Notes: generated by a model from the letters alone, not told the origin. A stretch of DNA of 62,936 nt from Streptomyces sp. NWU339 (GCF_003143855.1 NZ_QFRK01000001.1:1-62936); one strand, 5' to 3'. Shown: positions 43,633 through 53,317, counted from the stretch's first letter. Translations and numbers: made by a program.

Positions 43633-44508
43633 TCACAACAGGCCGACGGCCGTGTCCACCGCCGACTCCACGGTGCCGCTCGCCGGGTAGAGCAGCGAGC
43701 GGCCGACGACCATGCCCTGCACGGAGGGCAGTCTCAGCGCCTTGCCCCACCGCTCGTACGCGGCTTCCTGGTCGCCGACCTCGCCGCCGAGCAGGACGAC
43801 GGGCAGGGTGGAGCTCCGCAGGACCTCCGCCATGTCGTCGGCGTTCTCGGTGACGGGGAGTTTCAGCCAGGTGTAGGCGGAGGTGCCGCCGAGGCCGGAG
43901 GCGATGGTGATGGACCGGATGACGGCCTCGGCCGACAGGTCGTTGCGGACCCTGCCGTCGACCCGGCGCGAGATGAACGGCTCCACGAACACCGGGAGAC
44001 GGCGTTCGGCCATGGCGTCGATCGCGCGGGCGGTGGACTCCAGGGTGGTCAGGGAGCCCGGGTCGTCGTAGTCGATGCGGACCAGCAGCTTGCCCGCGTC
44101 GAAGCCGAACCGCTCGATGTCCTCGGGGCGGTGGCCGGTGAAGCGGTCGTCCATCTCGAAGGCCGAGCCGGCCAGCCCGCCGCGGTTCATCGACCCCATG
44201 ACGACCTTGTTCTCCAGCGCGCCGAGCAGCAGCAGGTCCTCCAGGACGTCGGCGGTGGCCAGCACCCCGTCGACACCGGGCCGGGACAGGGCGACGCAGA
44301 GACGTTCCAGCAGATCGGCGCGGTCGGCCATGGCCAGCCGCCGGTCGCCGATGCCGAGCGCGCCCCGCGCGGGGTGGTCGGCGGCCACGATCATCAGCCG
44401 CCCGCTGTCGCCGATCAGCGGACGGCGCGCCCGGCGGGCCGCCGCCTCGGCGACGGCCTCCGGATTCCGGGCCCGGACCGCGGTGAGGTCACAGATGCTG
44501 AGATTCAA
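43633..44508 (-). CDS. Aldolase-like (beta/alpha)8 protein of the iol operon (Cgl0159 type)
   Basis: 291 residues. A DeoC/LacD-like barrel: LMIVAADHPARGALGIGDR near residue 40, KLLVRIDYDD near 140, LPVFVEPFISRR near 172 and YTWLKLPVTENADDM, with a lysine in the expected Schiff-base region. This family (as Cgl0159 of Corynebacterium) occurs in actinomycete inositol clusters, where it probably takes the place of IolJ and splits 5-dehydro-2-deoxygluconate 6-phosphate. Activity is inferred. It begins 14 bp after the iolC remnant. Confidence 0.8.
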   Translation of the reverse strand: MNLSICDLTAVRARNPEAVAEAAARRARRPLIGDSGRLMIVAADHPARGALGIGDRRLAMADRADLLERLCVALSRPGVDGVLATADVLEDLLLLGALENKVVMGSMNRGGLAGSAFEMDDRFTGHRPEDIERFGFDAGKLLVRIDYDDPGSLTTLESTARAIDAMAERRLPVFVEPFISRRVDGRVRNDLSAEAVIRSITIASGLGGTSAYTWLKLPVTENADDMAEVLRSSTLPVVLLGGEVGDQEAAYERWGKALRLPSVQGMVVGRSLLYPASGTVESAVDTAVGLL

Positions 44509-44522
44509 GGGAAGGACTCCGT

Positions 44523-44831
44523 TCAGGACTGGCTCGGCAGGCTCGCGTCGCCCGGCGGCACGGCCCGCGCGAGGAGGCCGTCGACGCCGAACTCCTTGGG
44601 CGCCTCGTGCAGACAGGCGCCGAAGGGGTCCTCTCCCGTGCGGGTGACCACCGCCGTGGCACGGCCGAGGCGGGCGGCGGCCACCGCGACGTTCGCGGCC
44701 GAACCGCCGAGGAACTTTCCGAACGTTTCGACCTTCGTCAGCGGAACGCCGGTCTCCAGTGGGTAAAGGTCGACCCCGATGCGGCCCATGGTGATCAGGT
44801 CGAAATACTGTGGTGCGTCTGAGTCGGTCAT
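44523..44831 (-). pseudogene. iolC: 5-dehydro-2-deoxygluconokinase, internally deleted
   Basis: Only 102 residues, against about 320 for the PfkB-family IolC. Residues 1-84 are a good IolC N-terminus (FDLITMGRIGVDLYPLETGV, FGKFLGGSAANVAVAAARLG, RTGEDPFGACLHEAPKEFGV). The last ~17 residues (LLARAVPPGDASLPSQS) look like the protein's own C-terminal tail. The substrate region, the ATP site and the catalytic GAGD motif are missing. The gap to the next gene is normal, so an in-frame internal deletion near 44575-44580 is the simplest explanation. Kinase activity should be lost unless another iolC exists. It is the first gene of the leftward operon. Confidence 0.85.
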
Positions 44832-44944
44832 CGAGCGAAGCTCCTCGAACTGCTGGGGATGCGGGTCCCCTGGCGCCCTGCGACGGTGGGGACGTGGAAG
44901 CCAGGGACCTGCCGCCTCTCAGGTGTAGGTCGCGGAGGGCGACG

Positions 44945-45010
44945 CTGTCAATAGTTTGTACTTACATTCGGACTAGCTAGTGAAATGATGTCTTAACAAA
45001 GTATTGACAG
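44945..45010. promoter_or_regulatory. Mirror-symmetric divergent promoter/operator of the inositol locus
   Basis: CTGTCAATAGTTTGT (44945-44959) and ACAAAGTATTGACAG (44996-45010) are inverted copies with one mismatch. Each carries a TTGACA -35 hexamer: leftward at 44946-44951 and rightward at 45004-45009. A ten-base palindrome ACTAGCTAGT (44972-44981) lies at the centre. The leftward -10 may be TACACC-like near 44923; the rightward TTTGAT at 45027-45032 is weak. The stretch 44832-45143 otherwise holds no gene. Confidence 0.75.
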
Positions 45011-45143
45011 AGTGCGCATCAAGGGATTTGATCCCGTCCCAGCACGACAGCCGTTTCGCACGACAGACCGGACGTCCGAGGCTCCGGGGAGGATCCTCGG
45101 GACCCGCCCTTTTTCCGCGTAGCCCAGCGAGGTGCAGGCAAAG

Positions 45144-46163
45144 ATGGACCGCTCTTCTCACAACCACCCCCGCAGAATCGCGCCGTTCGTCGCGGTGGCC
45201 GCGGCGGCTGCCCTGACCCTCACCGGCTGCTCCAGCGGTTCCGGCGGCAAGAAGTCCGAGGAAGGCGCGGACGCCTCCTCGGCGGGCAAGGCGAGCACGC
45301 CCCGCATGACGGTCGCCCTCGTCACGCACCAGGCGCCCGGTGACACCTTCTGGGACATCGTCCGCAAGGGCGCCGAGGCCGCCGCCGCCAAGGACAACGT
45401 CAAGCTCGTCTACTCCGCCGACCCGAACGCGGGCAACCAGGCCAACCTGGTGCAGAACGCGATCGACCAGAAGGTCGACGGCATCGCCGTCACCCTCGCC
45501 AAGCCGGACGCGCTCAAGAGCGTCATAGCCAAGGCGACGAAGGCCGGCATACCCGTCGTCGGCCTCAACTCCGGCCTGAGCGACTGGAAGGACCTCGGCC
45601 TGCTCGAGTTCTTCGGCCAGGACGAGTCCGTCGCGGGTGAGGCCTTCGGCAAGAAGCTGAACGAGGTGGGCGCGAAGAACACCGTCTGCGTCGTCCACGA
45701 GCAGGGCAACGTCGGCCTGACCCAGCGCTGCGACGGACTGAAGAAGACCTTCGAGGGCAAGACCCAGATCCTCAACGTCAACGGCACCGACATGCCGTCG
45801 GTGAAGTCGACGATCACCGCCAAGCTCAAGCAGGACTCCGCCATCGACTACGTCGCCACCCTCGGCGCCCCGTTCGCGCCGACCGCGGTGCAGTCGGTGG
45901 GTGACGCCGGCAGCAAGGCGAAGGTCGCCACCTTCGACCTCAACAAGGACCTGACCAAGGCGATCCAGGCCGGCGACATCGAGTTCGCCGTGGACCAGCA
46001 GCCCTACCTCCAGGGCTACCTCGCCATCGACGGCCTGTGGCTCTACGAGAACAACGGCAACTACAGCGGTGGCGGCGAGCAGCCGGTGCTGACCGGCCCG
46101 GCGTTCGTCGAGAAGTCCAACGTCGACGCGGTCTCCGAGTACGCCGCGAAGGGCACTCGGTGA
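45144..46163 (+). CDS. Sugar/polyol ABC transporter substrate-binding lipoprotein
   Basis: 339 residues from the ATG at 45144 (GAGGT about ten bases upstream); GTG at 45132 is the alternative. The lipobox is LTLTGCSS (Cys ~29). The mature part is a periplasmic-binding-protein type 1 (ribose/galactose) fold: VALVTHQAPGDTFWDIVRKGAEAAA and KVDGIAVTLAKPDALK. First gene of the rightward operon, so it probably delivers inositol or a related cyclitol. The substrate is inferred from context. Confidence 0.92.
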   Translation: MDRSSHNHPRRIAPFVAVAAAAALTLTGCSSGSGGKKSEEGADASSAGKASTPRMTVALVTHQAPGDTFWDIVRKGAEAAAAKDNVKLVYSADPNAGNQANLVQNAIDQKVDGIAVTLAKPDALKSVIAKATKAGIPVVGLNSGLSDWKDLGLLEFFGQDESVAGEAFGKKLNEVGAKNTVCVVHEQGNVGLTQRCDGLKKTFEGKTQILNVNGTDMPSVKSTITAKLKQDSAIDYVATLGAPFAPTAVQSVGDAGSKAKVATFDLNKDLTKAIQAGDIEFAVDQQPYLQGYLAIDGLWLYENNGNYSGGGEQPVLTGPAFVEKSNVDAVSEYAAKGTR

Positions 46164-47239
46164 TGAGCATGACCCGACAGGCTGAGCCGGCGGTGACCCC
46201 ACCGCCGGCCTCCGGCCCGAAGGAGACCGACGGCCGGACGGTGCGGCGCCCGCTGGCGCTGCGCCTGCTCGCCCGGCCCGAGGTCGGCGTCTTCCTCGGC
46301 GCCGTCGCCGTCCTGGTCTTCTTCCTCTTCACCGCCCCGCCGATGCGCGACGGCAGCTCGATGGCGAACATCCTGTACCAGTCGTCGACCATCGGCATCA
46401 TGGCGCTGCCGGTGGCGCTGCTGATGATCGGCGGCGAGTTCGACCTGTCGGCCGGTGTCGCGGTGATCACCTCGGCGCTCACCGCGAGCATGCTCAGCTA
46501 CCAGCTGACCATGAACATCTGGGTGGGCGTGATCGTCGCCCTCGTGGTGTCCCTCGCGGTCGGCATGTTCAACGGCTGGTTCCTCGTCAAGACGGGCCTG
46601 CCGAGCTTCCTGGTCACCCTGGGCACCTTCCTGATCCTCCAGGGCGTCAACCTGGCGGTGACCAAGCTGGTCACCGGGAACGTCGCGACCGACGACATCA
46701 GCGACATGGACGGCTTCGACCAGGCCAAGGCCGTCTTCGCCTCGAGCTTCGAGGTCGGCGGCATCCAGGTGAAGATCACCGTCGTGTGGTGGCTGGTCTT
46801 CGCCGTCCTCGCCTCCTGGGTGCTGCTCCGCACCAAGTACGGCAACTGGATCTTCGCGGTCGGCGGCAACAAGGAGAGCGCCCGTGCCGTGGGCGTGCCG
46901 GTGACGTTCACCAAGATCTCCCTGTTCATGCTGGTCGGCTTCGGCGCCTGGTTCGTCGGCATGCACCAGCTGTTCTCCTTCAACACCGTGCAGTCCGGCG
47001 AGGGCGTGGGCCAGGAGCTCATCTACATCGCCGCCGCGGTGATCGGCGGCTGCCTGCTGACCGGCGGCTACGGCTCCGCGATCGGCCCGGTCTTCGGCGC
47101 CTTCATGTTCGGCATGGTGCAGCAGGGCATCGTCTACGCCGGCTGGAACCCCGACTGGTTCAAGGCATTCCTCGGCGTCATGCTCCTCGGCGCCGTCCTC
47201 ATCAATCTGTGGGTCCAGCGCACGGCGACCCGGAGGTGA
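46163..47239 (+). CDS. Sugar/polyol ABC transporter permease (RbsC type)
   Basis: 358 residues from the ATG at 46163, which shares an A with the upstream stop (TGATG); ATG at 46169 is also possible. About ten hydrophobic segments; [15 protein letters not shown] and [24 protein letters not shown] are characteristic of BPD_transp_2 permeases. It partners the binding protein before it and the single-domain ATPase after it. Confidence 0.93.
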   Translation: MSMTRQAEPAVTPPPASGPKETDGRTVRRPLALRLLARPEVGVFLGAVAVLVFFLFTAPPMRDGSSMANILYQSSTIGIMALPVALLMIGGEFDLSAGVAVITSALTASMLSYQLTMNIWVGVIVALVVSLAVGMFNGWFLVKTGLPSFLVTLGTFLILQGVNLAVTKLVTGNVATDDISDMDGFDQAKAVFASSFEVGGIQVKITVVWWLVFAVLASWVLLRTKYGNWIFAVGGNKESARAVGVPVTFTKISLFMLVGFGAWFVGMHQLFSFNTVQSGEGVGQELIYIAAAVIGGCLLTGGYGSAIGPVFGAFMFGMVQQGIVYAGWNPDWFKAFLGVMLLGAVLINLWVQRTATRR

Positions 47240-47244
47240 CAGCG

Positions 47245-48156
47245 ATGACCGACGACACGACCGGCACCCACGGTGCCGTCCCCAAGGACACCGCCCCGGA
47301 CGGGGAGCACCCCCTGGTCGAACTCCGCGGCGCCGGAAAGTCCTACGGCAACATCCGCGCCCTGCACGGTGTCGACCTGGCCGTCCACCCCGGCAAGGTG
47401 ACCTGCGTCCTCGGGGACAACGGCGCCGGCAAGTCCACCCTCATCAAGATCGTCTCCGGACTGCACCAGCACACCGAGGGCGAGTTCCTCGTCGACGGCG
47501 CCCCGGTACGCTTCTCCACCCCGCGCGAGGCCCTCGACAAGGGCATCGCCACCGTCTACCAGGACCTCGCCGTCGTCCCGTTGATGCCGGTGTGGCGCAA
47601 CTTCTTCCTCGGTTCCGAGATGACCAGGGGACCCTGGCCCGTCCGCCGCCTCGACATCGACCGGATGAAGAGGACCGCGGACGAGGAACTGCGCAACATG
47701 GGCATCGTCCTGGACGACCTGGAGCAGCCCATCGGCACCCTCTCCGGCGGCCAGCGCCAGTGCGTGGCCATCGCCCGTGCCGTCTACTTCGGCGCCCGCG
47801 TCCTCATCCTCGACGAGCCCACCGCCGCGCTCGGCGTCAAACAGTCCGGTGTGGTGCTGAAGTACATCGCCGCCGCCCGCGACCGCGGCCTCGGCGTCAT
47901 CTTCATCACCCACAACCCGCACCACGCCTACATGGTCGGCGACCACTTCAGCGTCCTGCGCCTGGGCACCATGGAACTCTCCGCCTCCCGCAGCGACGTC
48001 ACCCTCGAGGAACTCACCAACCACATGGCCGGCGGCACCGAACTCGCCGCCCTCAAGCACGAACTGGCGCAGGTGCGAGGCGTCGACGTGGAGGAGCTCC
48101 CCGAGGCGGAAGACCTCCAGACCCCCGCAGCGGCATCCCCGGAAGGAAAGTCCTGA
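47245..48156 (+). CDS. Sugar/polyol ABC transporter ATPase
   Basis: 303 residues from the ATG at 47245, with GGAGGTGA about six bases upstream. Walker [13 protein letters not shown] (~61), signature [13 protein letters not shown] (~165), Walker [16 protein letters not shown] (~185), H-loop FITHNPHH (~215). It is a single ATPase domain; RbsA-type partners usually have two, so a homodimer is expected. Confidence 0.93.
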   Translation: MTDDTTGTHGAVPKDTAPDGEHPLVELRGAGKSYGNIRALHGVDLAVHPGKVTCVLGDNGAGKSTLIKIVSGLHQHTEGEFLVDGAPVRFSTPREALDKGIATVYQDLAVVPLMPVWRNFFLGSEMTRGPWPVRRLDIDRMKRTADEELRNMGIVLDDLEQPIGTLSGGQRQCVAIARAVYFGARVLILDEPTAALGVKQSGVVLKYIAAARDRGLGVIFITHNPHHAYMVGDHFSVLRLGTMELSASRSDVTLEELTNHMAGGTELAALKHELAQVRGVDVEELPEAEDLQTPAAASPEGKS

Positions 48157-48157
48157 C

Positions 48158-49060
48158 ATGGCAGTCGCGCTCGACCGCATCCGGGTGGGTTCCGCCCCCG
48201 ACTCCTGGGGCGTCTGGTTCCCCGACGACCCGCAGCAGGTGCCCTGGCAACGCTTCCTCGACGAGGTCGCCGAAGCCGGCTACTCCTGGATCGAACTCGG
48301 CCCCTACGGCTACCTCCCGACCGACCCCGCCCGCCTCACCGACGAGGTGGAGAAGCGGCACCTCAAGGTCTCCGCCGGCACCATCTTCTGCGGACTGCAC
48401 CGCGGCCCCTCCGAGTGGGAGTCCACCTGGGAACAGGTCGGCCGGGTCGCCTCCCTCACCCAGGCCATGGGCGCCAAGCACCTCGTCGTCATCCCGTCCT
48501 TCTGGCGCGACGACAGGACCGCCGAGATCCTGGAGGCCCCGGAGCTCACCACCGAGCAGTGGAGCCACCTCACCCGGGGCATGGAACGCCTCGCACGGGA
48601 GGTGCGGGACACCTACGGTCTCGACATCGTGGTCCACCCGCACGCCGACACCCACATCGACACCGAGGAACACGTCGAGCGCTTCCTCGACTCCACCGAC
48701 TCCTCCCTGGTCAACCTCTGCCTCGACACCGGCCACTACGCCTACTGCGGCGGCGACAGCGTCAAGTTGATCGAGACCTACGGCGAACGCATCGGCTATC
48801 TGCACCTCAAGCAGGTCGACCCGGAGATCCTCGCCGACGTGGTCGAGAACGAGATCCCGTTCGGCCCCGCCGTGCAGCGCGGCGTGATGTGCGAACCGCC
48901 CGCCGGCGTACCGGAGCTGGGCCCGGTCCTCACGGCCGCCCAGAAGCTGGACGTGGACCTGTTCGCGATCGTCGAGCAGGACATGTACCCCTGCGAACCG
49001 GACAAGCCGCTGCCGATCGCGGTCCGCACCCGCAAGTTCCTCCGCTCCTGCGGCGCCTGA
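48158..49060 (+). CDS. Sugar phosphate isomerase/epimerase, IolE/IolH-like TIM barrel
   Basis: 300 residues. An AP-endonuclease-2-type barrel: [16 protein letters not shown] at the N-terminus, metal ligands in VVHPHADTH (~165), [13 protein letters not shown] (~190), YLHLKQVD (~213) and IVEQDMY (~273). In inositol operons this family supplies inosose dehydratase (IolE) or related isomerases. The exact reaction cannot be fixed here; no other IolE candidate is in the window, so it may be the dehydratase. It starts one base after the ATPase stop. Confidence 0.85.
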   Translation: MAVALDRIRVGSAPDSWGVWFPDDPQQVPWQRFLDEVAEAGYSWIELGPYGYLPTDPARLTDEVEKRHLKVSAGTIFCGLHRGPSEWESTWEQVGRVASLTQAMGAKHLVVIPSFWRDDRTAEILEAPELTTEQWSHLTRGMERLAREVRDTYGLDIVVHPHADTHIDTEEHVERFLDSTDSSLVNLCLDTGHYAYCGGDSVKLIETYGERIGYLHLKQVDPEILADVVENEIPFGPAVQRGVMCEPPAGVPELGPVLTAAQKLDVDLFAIVEQDMYPCEPDKPLPIAVRTRKFLRSCGA

Positions 49061-49070
49061 CGGCGAGGAG

Positions 49071-49104
49071 CCCGACCACCCGGAAACACCCGACCACCCG
49101 GAAA
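49071..49104. repeat. 16-bp direct repeat between two operon genes
   Basis: CCCGACCACCCGGAAA occurs at 49071-49086 and 49089-49104, an 18-bp period. It lies in the 58-bp gap before the dehydrogenase, ending just before its GGGGAGG RBS. Confidence 0.9.
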
Positions 49105-49118
49105 GGGGAGGCGACGAC

Positions 49119-50138
49119 ATGAACCGGCAGGAACCCCTGGGAATCGCCGTCATCGGCACGGGCCGCATGGGCGCGGACCATGTGCGCCGTATCGACCGGG
49201 TCATCAGCGGCGCGCGGGTCACCGCCGTCGTCGACACCGACGCGGAACGGGCCAAGGCGGTGGCCGCCGGCGTCGACGGCTGCACCGCCCACACCGACCC
49301 GGCCGCCGCGATGGCGGCGGCCGACGTCGACGCCGTTCTCATCGCCTCCCCGGGGCCGGCCCACGAGGCGGCCCTGCTCACCGCGTTCGAGCACGACCTG
49401 CCCGTGCTGTGCGAGAAACCCCTCACCCCCGACGCGGCCTCCGCGCTGCGCGTCATGGAAGCCGAACAGGCACTCGGCCACCGCCGCGTCCAGGTCGGCT
49501 TCATGCGCCGCTACGACGCCGAGTACGTCCGCCTCAAAGCCCTGTTGGAGAGCGGGCAGCTGGGCCGCCCGCTGATGCTCCACAACCGGCACCGCAACGT
49601 GGCCAGCCCGCCGTTCTTCACCAGCTCCATGCTGATCAGCGACTCCGTGGCACACGAGGTGGACGCCACCCGCTGGCTGCTGGGCCACGAGATCACTGCG
49701 GTCACGGTGCTGCGCCCCACCCCCTCCGCCGGCGCCCCGGACGGACTGCGCGACCCGCAGTTCGTCGTCCTGGAGACCGACGGCGGCGCGCTCAGTGACG
49801 TCGAGATCTTCGTCAACTGCGGCTTCGGCTACCAGGTCCAGGCCGAGGTGGTCTGCGAACGCGGCACCGCCCGCATCGGCGACGGCCACGACCTGGTCAC
49901 CAACATGGCCGGCCGCTGGGGCGGCACCATCGCCCAGGACTGGGCCGAACGCTTCGCCCAGGCCTACGACGACGAGGTCCAGGCCTGGGTGGACACCACC
50001 CGTCGGGGCGAGGTCACCGGCCCCAGCACCTGGGACGGCTACGCGGCGGCCGCCGTCTGCGAGGCCGGCGTCCGGGCCCTGGAGGAAGGCGGCCGGGTCG
50101 CGGTCGAACTGGTGGAGAAGCCCCCGCTGTACCGGTGA
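49119..50138 (+). CDS. Gfo/Idh/MocA-family oxidoreductase (inositol dehydrogenase type)
   Basis: 339 residues. Rossmann start [18 protein letters not shown], then CEKPLTPDA with the catalytic-region lysine (~98), then [13 protein letters not shown] and the Asp/His pair region [14 protein letters not shown] (~175). It would oxidise myo-inositol or an isomer at one hydroxyl with NAD. Last gene of the rightward operon; a terminator follows. Confidence 0.9.
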   Translation: MNRQEPLGIAVIGTGRMGADHVRRIDRVISGARVTAVVDTDAERAKAVAAGVDGCTAHTDPAAAMAAADVDAVLIASPGPAHEAALLTAFEHDLPVLCEKPLTPDAASALRVMEAEQALGHRRVQVGFMRRYDAEYVRLKALLESGQLGRPLMLHNRHRNVASPPFFTSSMLISDSVAHEVDATRWLLGHEITAVTVLRPTPSAGAPDGLRDPQFVVLETDGGALSDVEIFVNCGFGYQVQAEVVCERGTARIGDGHDLVTNMAGRWGGTIAQDWAERFAQAYDDEVQAWVDTTRRGEVTGPSTWDGYAAAAVCEAGVRALEEGGRVAVELVEKPPLYR

Positions 50139-50159
50139 GACCACATGATGCGTGGGTGG

Positions 50160-50187
50160 GGGGCCGTCCTTCGCAAGGACGGCCCCT
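50160..50187. terminator. Terminator between two convergent dehydrogenase genes
   Basis: GGGGCCGTCCTT (50160-50171) pairs with AAGGACGGCCCC (50176-50187) around a short loop. It separates the rightward operon from the leftward gene and can serve both. Confidence 0.85.
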
Positions 50188-50190
50188 CGC

Positions 50191-51195
50191 TCATGCCTGA
50201 CGTACCTCCTCGAGGGTGACGGGGCGGTGCTCGTGCAGCGAGAGGGTGCACGCCTCCGCGATCCAGCCCGCCTCCAGCGCGTCCTCGATCGTGCACGGAG
50301 AGGGGCGGGACCCGGCCACGACCTCGGTGAACGCGGTCAGTTCGGCCCGGTAGGCCGCGGTGAAGCGGTCCATGAAGAAGTCGTGCGGGGTGCCGGCGGG
50401 GAACGTCACGCCCGGCTCCACCGACCGGAGCGGCAGCTTGTCCTCCAGGCCGACCGCGATGGAGTCCTTGAAGCCGTGGATCTCCATGCGGACGTCGTAA
50501 CCACGGGCATTGTGGCGGCTGTTGGACACCACGGCGATGGTGCCGTCGTCCAGGGTGAGGATCGCGCCGGTGGTGTCGGCGTCGCCCGCCTCCTTGATGT
50601 AGTCGGCACCCCGGTTGCCGCCCACCGCGTACACCTCGGTCACCTCACGGCCGGTCACCCAGCGGATGATGTCGAAGTCGTGCACGGAGCAGTCACGGAA
50701 GATGCCGCCGGACGCGGCGATGTACGCGGCCGGCGGCGGCGCCGGGTCCAGCGTGGTGGAGCGCACGGTGTGCAGCGTGCCGAGTTCGCCGCTGCGCACG
50801 GCGGCCCGCGCGGCGACGAAGGCGGCGTCGAAACGGCGGTTGTAGCCGATCTGGATCGGCACGTCCCGGCCCCCGACCGCCTTCAGTACCCGTACGCCCT
50901 CGGCCATCGTGCCGGCCACGGGCTTCTCGCAGAACACGGGGACGCCCGCATCCACACAGGCGAGGATCAGCCCCGGGTGGGCGTCGGTCGCCGCGGCGAC
51001 CACCACGCCGTCCACCCCGGCCGCGAGCACGGCCTCGGGGGAGTCGGCGACCTCGGCGCCGAACCGGTCCGCGGCGGCCTTCGCGGCGTCCGCGAACGGG
51101 TCGGAGACGACGAGCGACTCGACGGCGTCGAGCCCGGAGAGGGTCTCGGCGTGGAAGGCGCCGATGCGGCCGAGGCCGAGGATTCCGATGCGCAT
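50191..51195 (-). CDS. Inositol 2-dehydrogenase-like Gfo/Idh/MocA oxidoreductase
   Basis: 334 residues. MRIGILGLGRIGAFHAETL (Rossmann GxGxxG), FCEKPVAGTM with the conserved Lys (~93), QIGYNRRFDAAF (~120) and SVHDFDIIRW with catalytic Asp and His (~175). It is the closest in the window to classic IolG/inositol 2-dehydrogenases. Last gene of a leftward trio (PhyH, SDR, this gene), 76 bp after the SDR. Confidence 0.9.
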   Translation of the reverse strand: MRIGILGLGRIGAFHAETLSGLDAVESLVVSDPFADAAKAAADRFGAEVADSPEAVLAAGVDGVVVAAATDAHPGLILACVDAGVPVFCEKPVAGTMAEGVRVLKAVGGRDVPIQIGYNRRFDAAFVAARAAVRSGELGTLHTVRSTTLDPAPPPAAYIAASGGIFRDCSVHDFDIIRWVTGREVTEVYAVGGNRGADYIKEAGDADTTGAILTLDDGTIAVVSNSRHNARGYDVRMEIHGFKDSIAVGLEDKLPLRSVEPGVTFPAGTPHDFFMDRFTAAYRAELTAFTEVVAGSRPSPCTIEDALEAGWIAEACTLSLHEHRPVTLEEVRQA

Positions 51196-51271
51196 GGGGG
51201 TGGTGCTCCTTGAATGCGGGGATGCGGGGATGCGGGGCGCGTACGAGCGGACTGCGGCAGAGCGGGGGAGG

Positions 51272-52048
51272 TCAGTCGAGGCCGCCGAGGACGTTCTGGT
51301 CCCAGTCGATCACGGAGCCGGTGACCACCCCGGAGCGGTCGGACAGCAGGAGGACCACGAAGTCGGCGATCTCGTCCGGCCGGCCCAGCCGTCCCATCGG
51401 CAGCCGGGCGGCGGCCCGCTCGCGCCAGTCGTCCCCGGCGGCGTGGAAGGTGCGCTGGGTGGCGTCCTCGCCCTCGGTCGCCGTCCAGCCGATGTTCAGG
51501 CCGTTGATCCGGATCCGGTCCCAGCGGTGGGCGTGGGCGGCGTTCCGCGTCAGGCCCATGAGCCCGGCCTTGGCGGCGACATAGGGCGCCAGGAAGGGCT
51601 GCCCACCGTGCGCCGACGACGTGATGATGTTGACGATCGTGCCGGGCGCCTCGCGCCGCACCATGTCCGCCACGGCGGCCTGCATGGCGAAGAACGGTGC
51701 CTTGAGGTTGATCGCGACGTGCTGGTCGAACAGCTCCGGCGTGGTGTCCAGCAGCGTGCCGCGCGAGGTCAGCCCCGCCGAGTTGACCAGGCAGTCGACC
51801 CGGCCGTGGGCCCGCACCACCCGGGTGACGGATCCCTTCGCCTGCTCGGCGTCCGCCAGATCGGCGCGGACGAACATCGCCTCGCCGCCCGCGGCCGTCA
51901 GCTCCGCCACCAGGGCCTCACCGGGCTCGGTACGGCGCCCGGTGACGGCCACGGCCGCCCCCTCGCGGACGGCGGCCCGCGCGACGGCGGCGCCGATGCC
52001 CTGACTGCCGCCGTTGACGAGGACGACCTTGTCGTCGAGAAGTCCCAT
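51272..52048 (-). CDS. SDR-family NAD(P)-dependent oxidoreductase
   Basis: 258 residues from the ATG at 52048. Classical short-chain dehydrogenase: NGGSQGIGAAVARA (nucleotide motif, ~13), NSAGLTSRG (~90), catalytic Ser in TSSAHGG and YVAAKAG (YxxxK, ~155-160). It would oxidise or reduce a ring or side-chain hydroxyl in the cyclitol pathway. It lies 26 bp after the PhyH gene on the same strand. Confidence 0.92.
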   Translation of the reverse strand: MGLLDDKVVLVNGGSQGIGAAVARAAVREGAAVAVTGRRTEPGEALVAELTAAGGEAMFVRADLADAEQAKGSVTRVVRAHGRVDCLVNSAGLTSRGTLLDTTPELFDQHVAINLKAPFFAMQAAVADMVRREAPGTIVNIITSSAHGGQPFLAPYVAAKAGLMGLTRNAAHAHRWDRIRINGLNIGWTATEGEDATQRTFHAAGDDWRERAAARLPMGRLGRPDEIADFVVLLLSDRSGVVTGSVIDWDQNVLGGLD

Positions 52049-52074
52049 GACTGTGCTCCGGGGTCCGGGTCCTT

Positions 52075-53262
52075 TCAGCTGTCGCGCCGTTTGGCGGCGG
52101 CCCGCAGGGCGTCCCGCAGGGTCCGCGCGGTCCATTCCTCGCGCAGCGCCCGCCGCACGAGGTCGGCCTGCGAGGGCGGGGCCAGACCGTCGGCCGGCGG
52201 GTCGTTGTCGAGGTTGGTGGGGAAGGGGTAGCCCTCGGCGCTCGCCGCGATCACGTTCTCCTGCCACTGCTCGCCGGCGCCCTCCGCCCGGCCCTTGAGC
52301 AGCGCCGGGTAGACGGCTCCGGTCACGGCCTCGCGGTCCACCGTCTCCATGGCCCGCCCGAACGCGGAGGACACCTGGAGCAGGTTGGCCATGCGCCGGA
52401 TGTCCGCCGAGTGGTTGGCGCCGGCGGCGTGGAACAGCGCCGGGTTGAAGAAGACCGCGTCGCCCTTGGCGAGCGGCAGCTGCACGTGGTGCTCCTCGAA
52501 GTACGCCTGGAACTCGGGGAGCCGCCAGGCGAGGTAGCCGGGCCCGTACTTCTGAGAGTGCGGCAGGTACAGCGTGGGACCGGACTCGACGGGCATGTCG
52601 CAGTGCGCGACCGCGCCCTGGAGGGTGAGCACGGGGGAGAGGTGGTGCACCTGCGCCGGGTAGGCGGCGGCGACCTCGTTGGAGAGGAAGCCCAGGTGGT
52701 AGTCGCGGTGCACGGTCTGGGCGGCGCCGCCCGGGTTGACCACGTTGATCTGGGAGGTGACCTGGTAGCCGGGGCCGAGCCAGGCCGAGGAGACCAGGGC
52801 GATCACGTCGTTGGCGTAGTAGTCCGCGAAGGTCTGCGGGTCGTGGAGGGCGGTCTTCTCCAGGGCGTTCCACACCCGGTCGTTGGCGCCCGGCTTGGCG
52901 AAGTGGTCGCCGGCGGTGGCGCCCGTGGCGCGCTGCTCGGCGATCAGGGCGTCGAACACGGCGGTGGCCCGGTCCACGACCGCCGGGTCGGGGAAGGCAC
53001 CTCGGACGACCACGATGCCGGGGCCGCCCAAGAGGGCGCGCACCAGCTCGGCCTGCGCGTCGCGGCGGTCCGCGAGGGCGAGCCGGTCGGCGTCGTAGAG
53101 CAGCACGTTCTGCTCCACGGCCGAGGCGTGCGGGTAGTCGGCGCCTTCCGTGGTCTGCTCGACCAGGGCACGGAAGACATCCAGGTCGCAGTCCTGCTCG
53201 GACAGCCAGGGCCGCTGCTCCGTGGACGGCTGGGCCGGGGTGGGAGCGGTGGAGAAGGACAT
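52075..53262 (-). CDS. Phytanoyl-CoA dioxygenase-family (PhyH) Fe(II)/2OG enzyme
   Basis: 395 residues. The iron triad is visible as H185-x-D187 in TVHRDYHLGF and H278 in FFNPALFHAAGANHS, with Arg290 following for 2-oxoglutarate. PhyH enzymes hydroxylate, or demethylate by hydroxylation. First gene of the leftward trio and divergent from the LacI regulator, with 115 bp between. Within an inositol locus, oxidative demethylation or ring hydroxylation of a modified inositol is a reasonable but unproven role. Confidence 0.9.
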   Translation of the reverse strand: MSFSTAPTPAQPSTEQRPWLSEQDCDLDVFRALVEQTTEGADYPHASAVEQNVLLYDADRLALADRRDAQAELVRALLGGPGIVVVRGAFPDPAVVDRATAVFDALIAEQRATGATAGDHFAKPGANDRVWNALEKTALHDPQTFADYYANDVIALVSSAWLGPGYQVTSQINVVNPGGAAQTVHRDYHLGFLSNEVAAAYPAQVHHLSPVLTLQGAVAHCDMPVESGPTLYLPHSQKYGPGYLAWRLPEFQAYFEEHHVQLPLAKGDAVFFNPALFHAAGANHSADIRRMANLLQVSSAFGRAMETVDREAVTGAVYPALLKGRAEGAGEQWQENVIAASAEGYPFPTNLDNDPPADGLAPPSQADLVRRALREEWTARTLRDALRAAAKRRDS

Positions 53263-53303
53263 GTTCGTCCTTTCGGGTCACGGGGGGACTCGGCTCTGCC
53301 ATT

Positions 53304-53317
53304 CTTGTCAGTACAAA
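53304..53317. promoter_or_regulatory. Candidate LacI-type operator between PhyH and lacI
   Basis: Read leftward it is TTTGTACTGACAAG. It agrees at 11 of 14 positions with TTTGTACTTACATT at 44955-44968, inside the divergent inositol promoter. Both sit in promoter regions of the same locus. Binding by the adjacent LacI protein is inferred. Confidence 0.45.
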
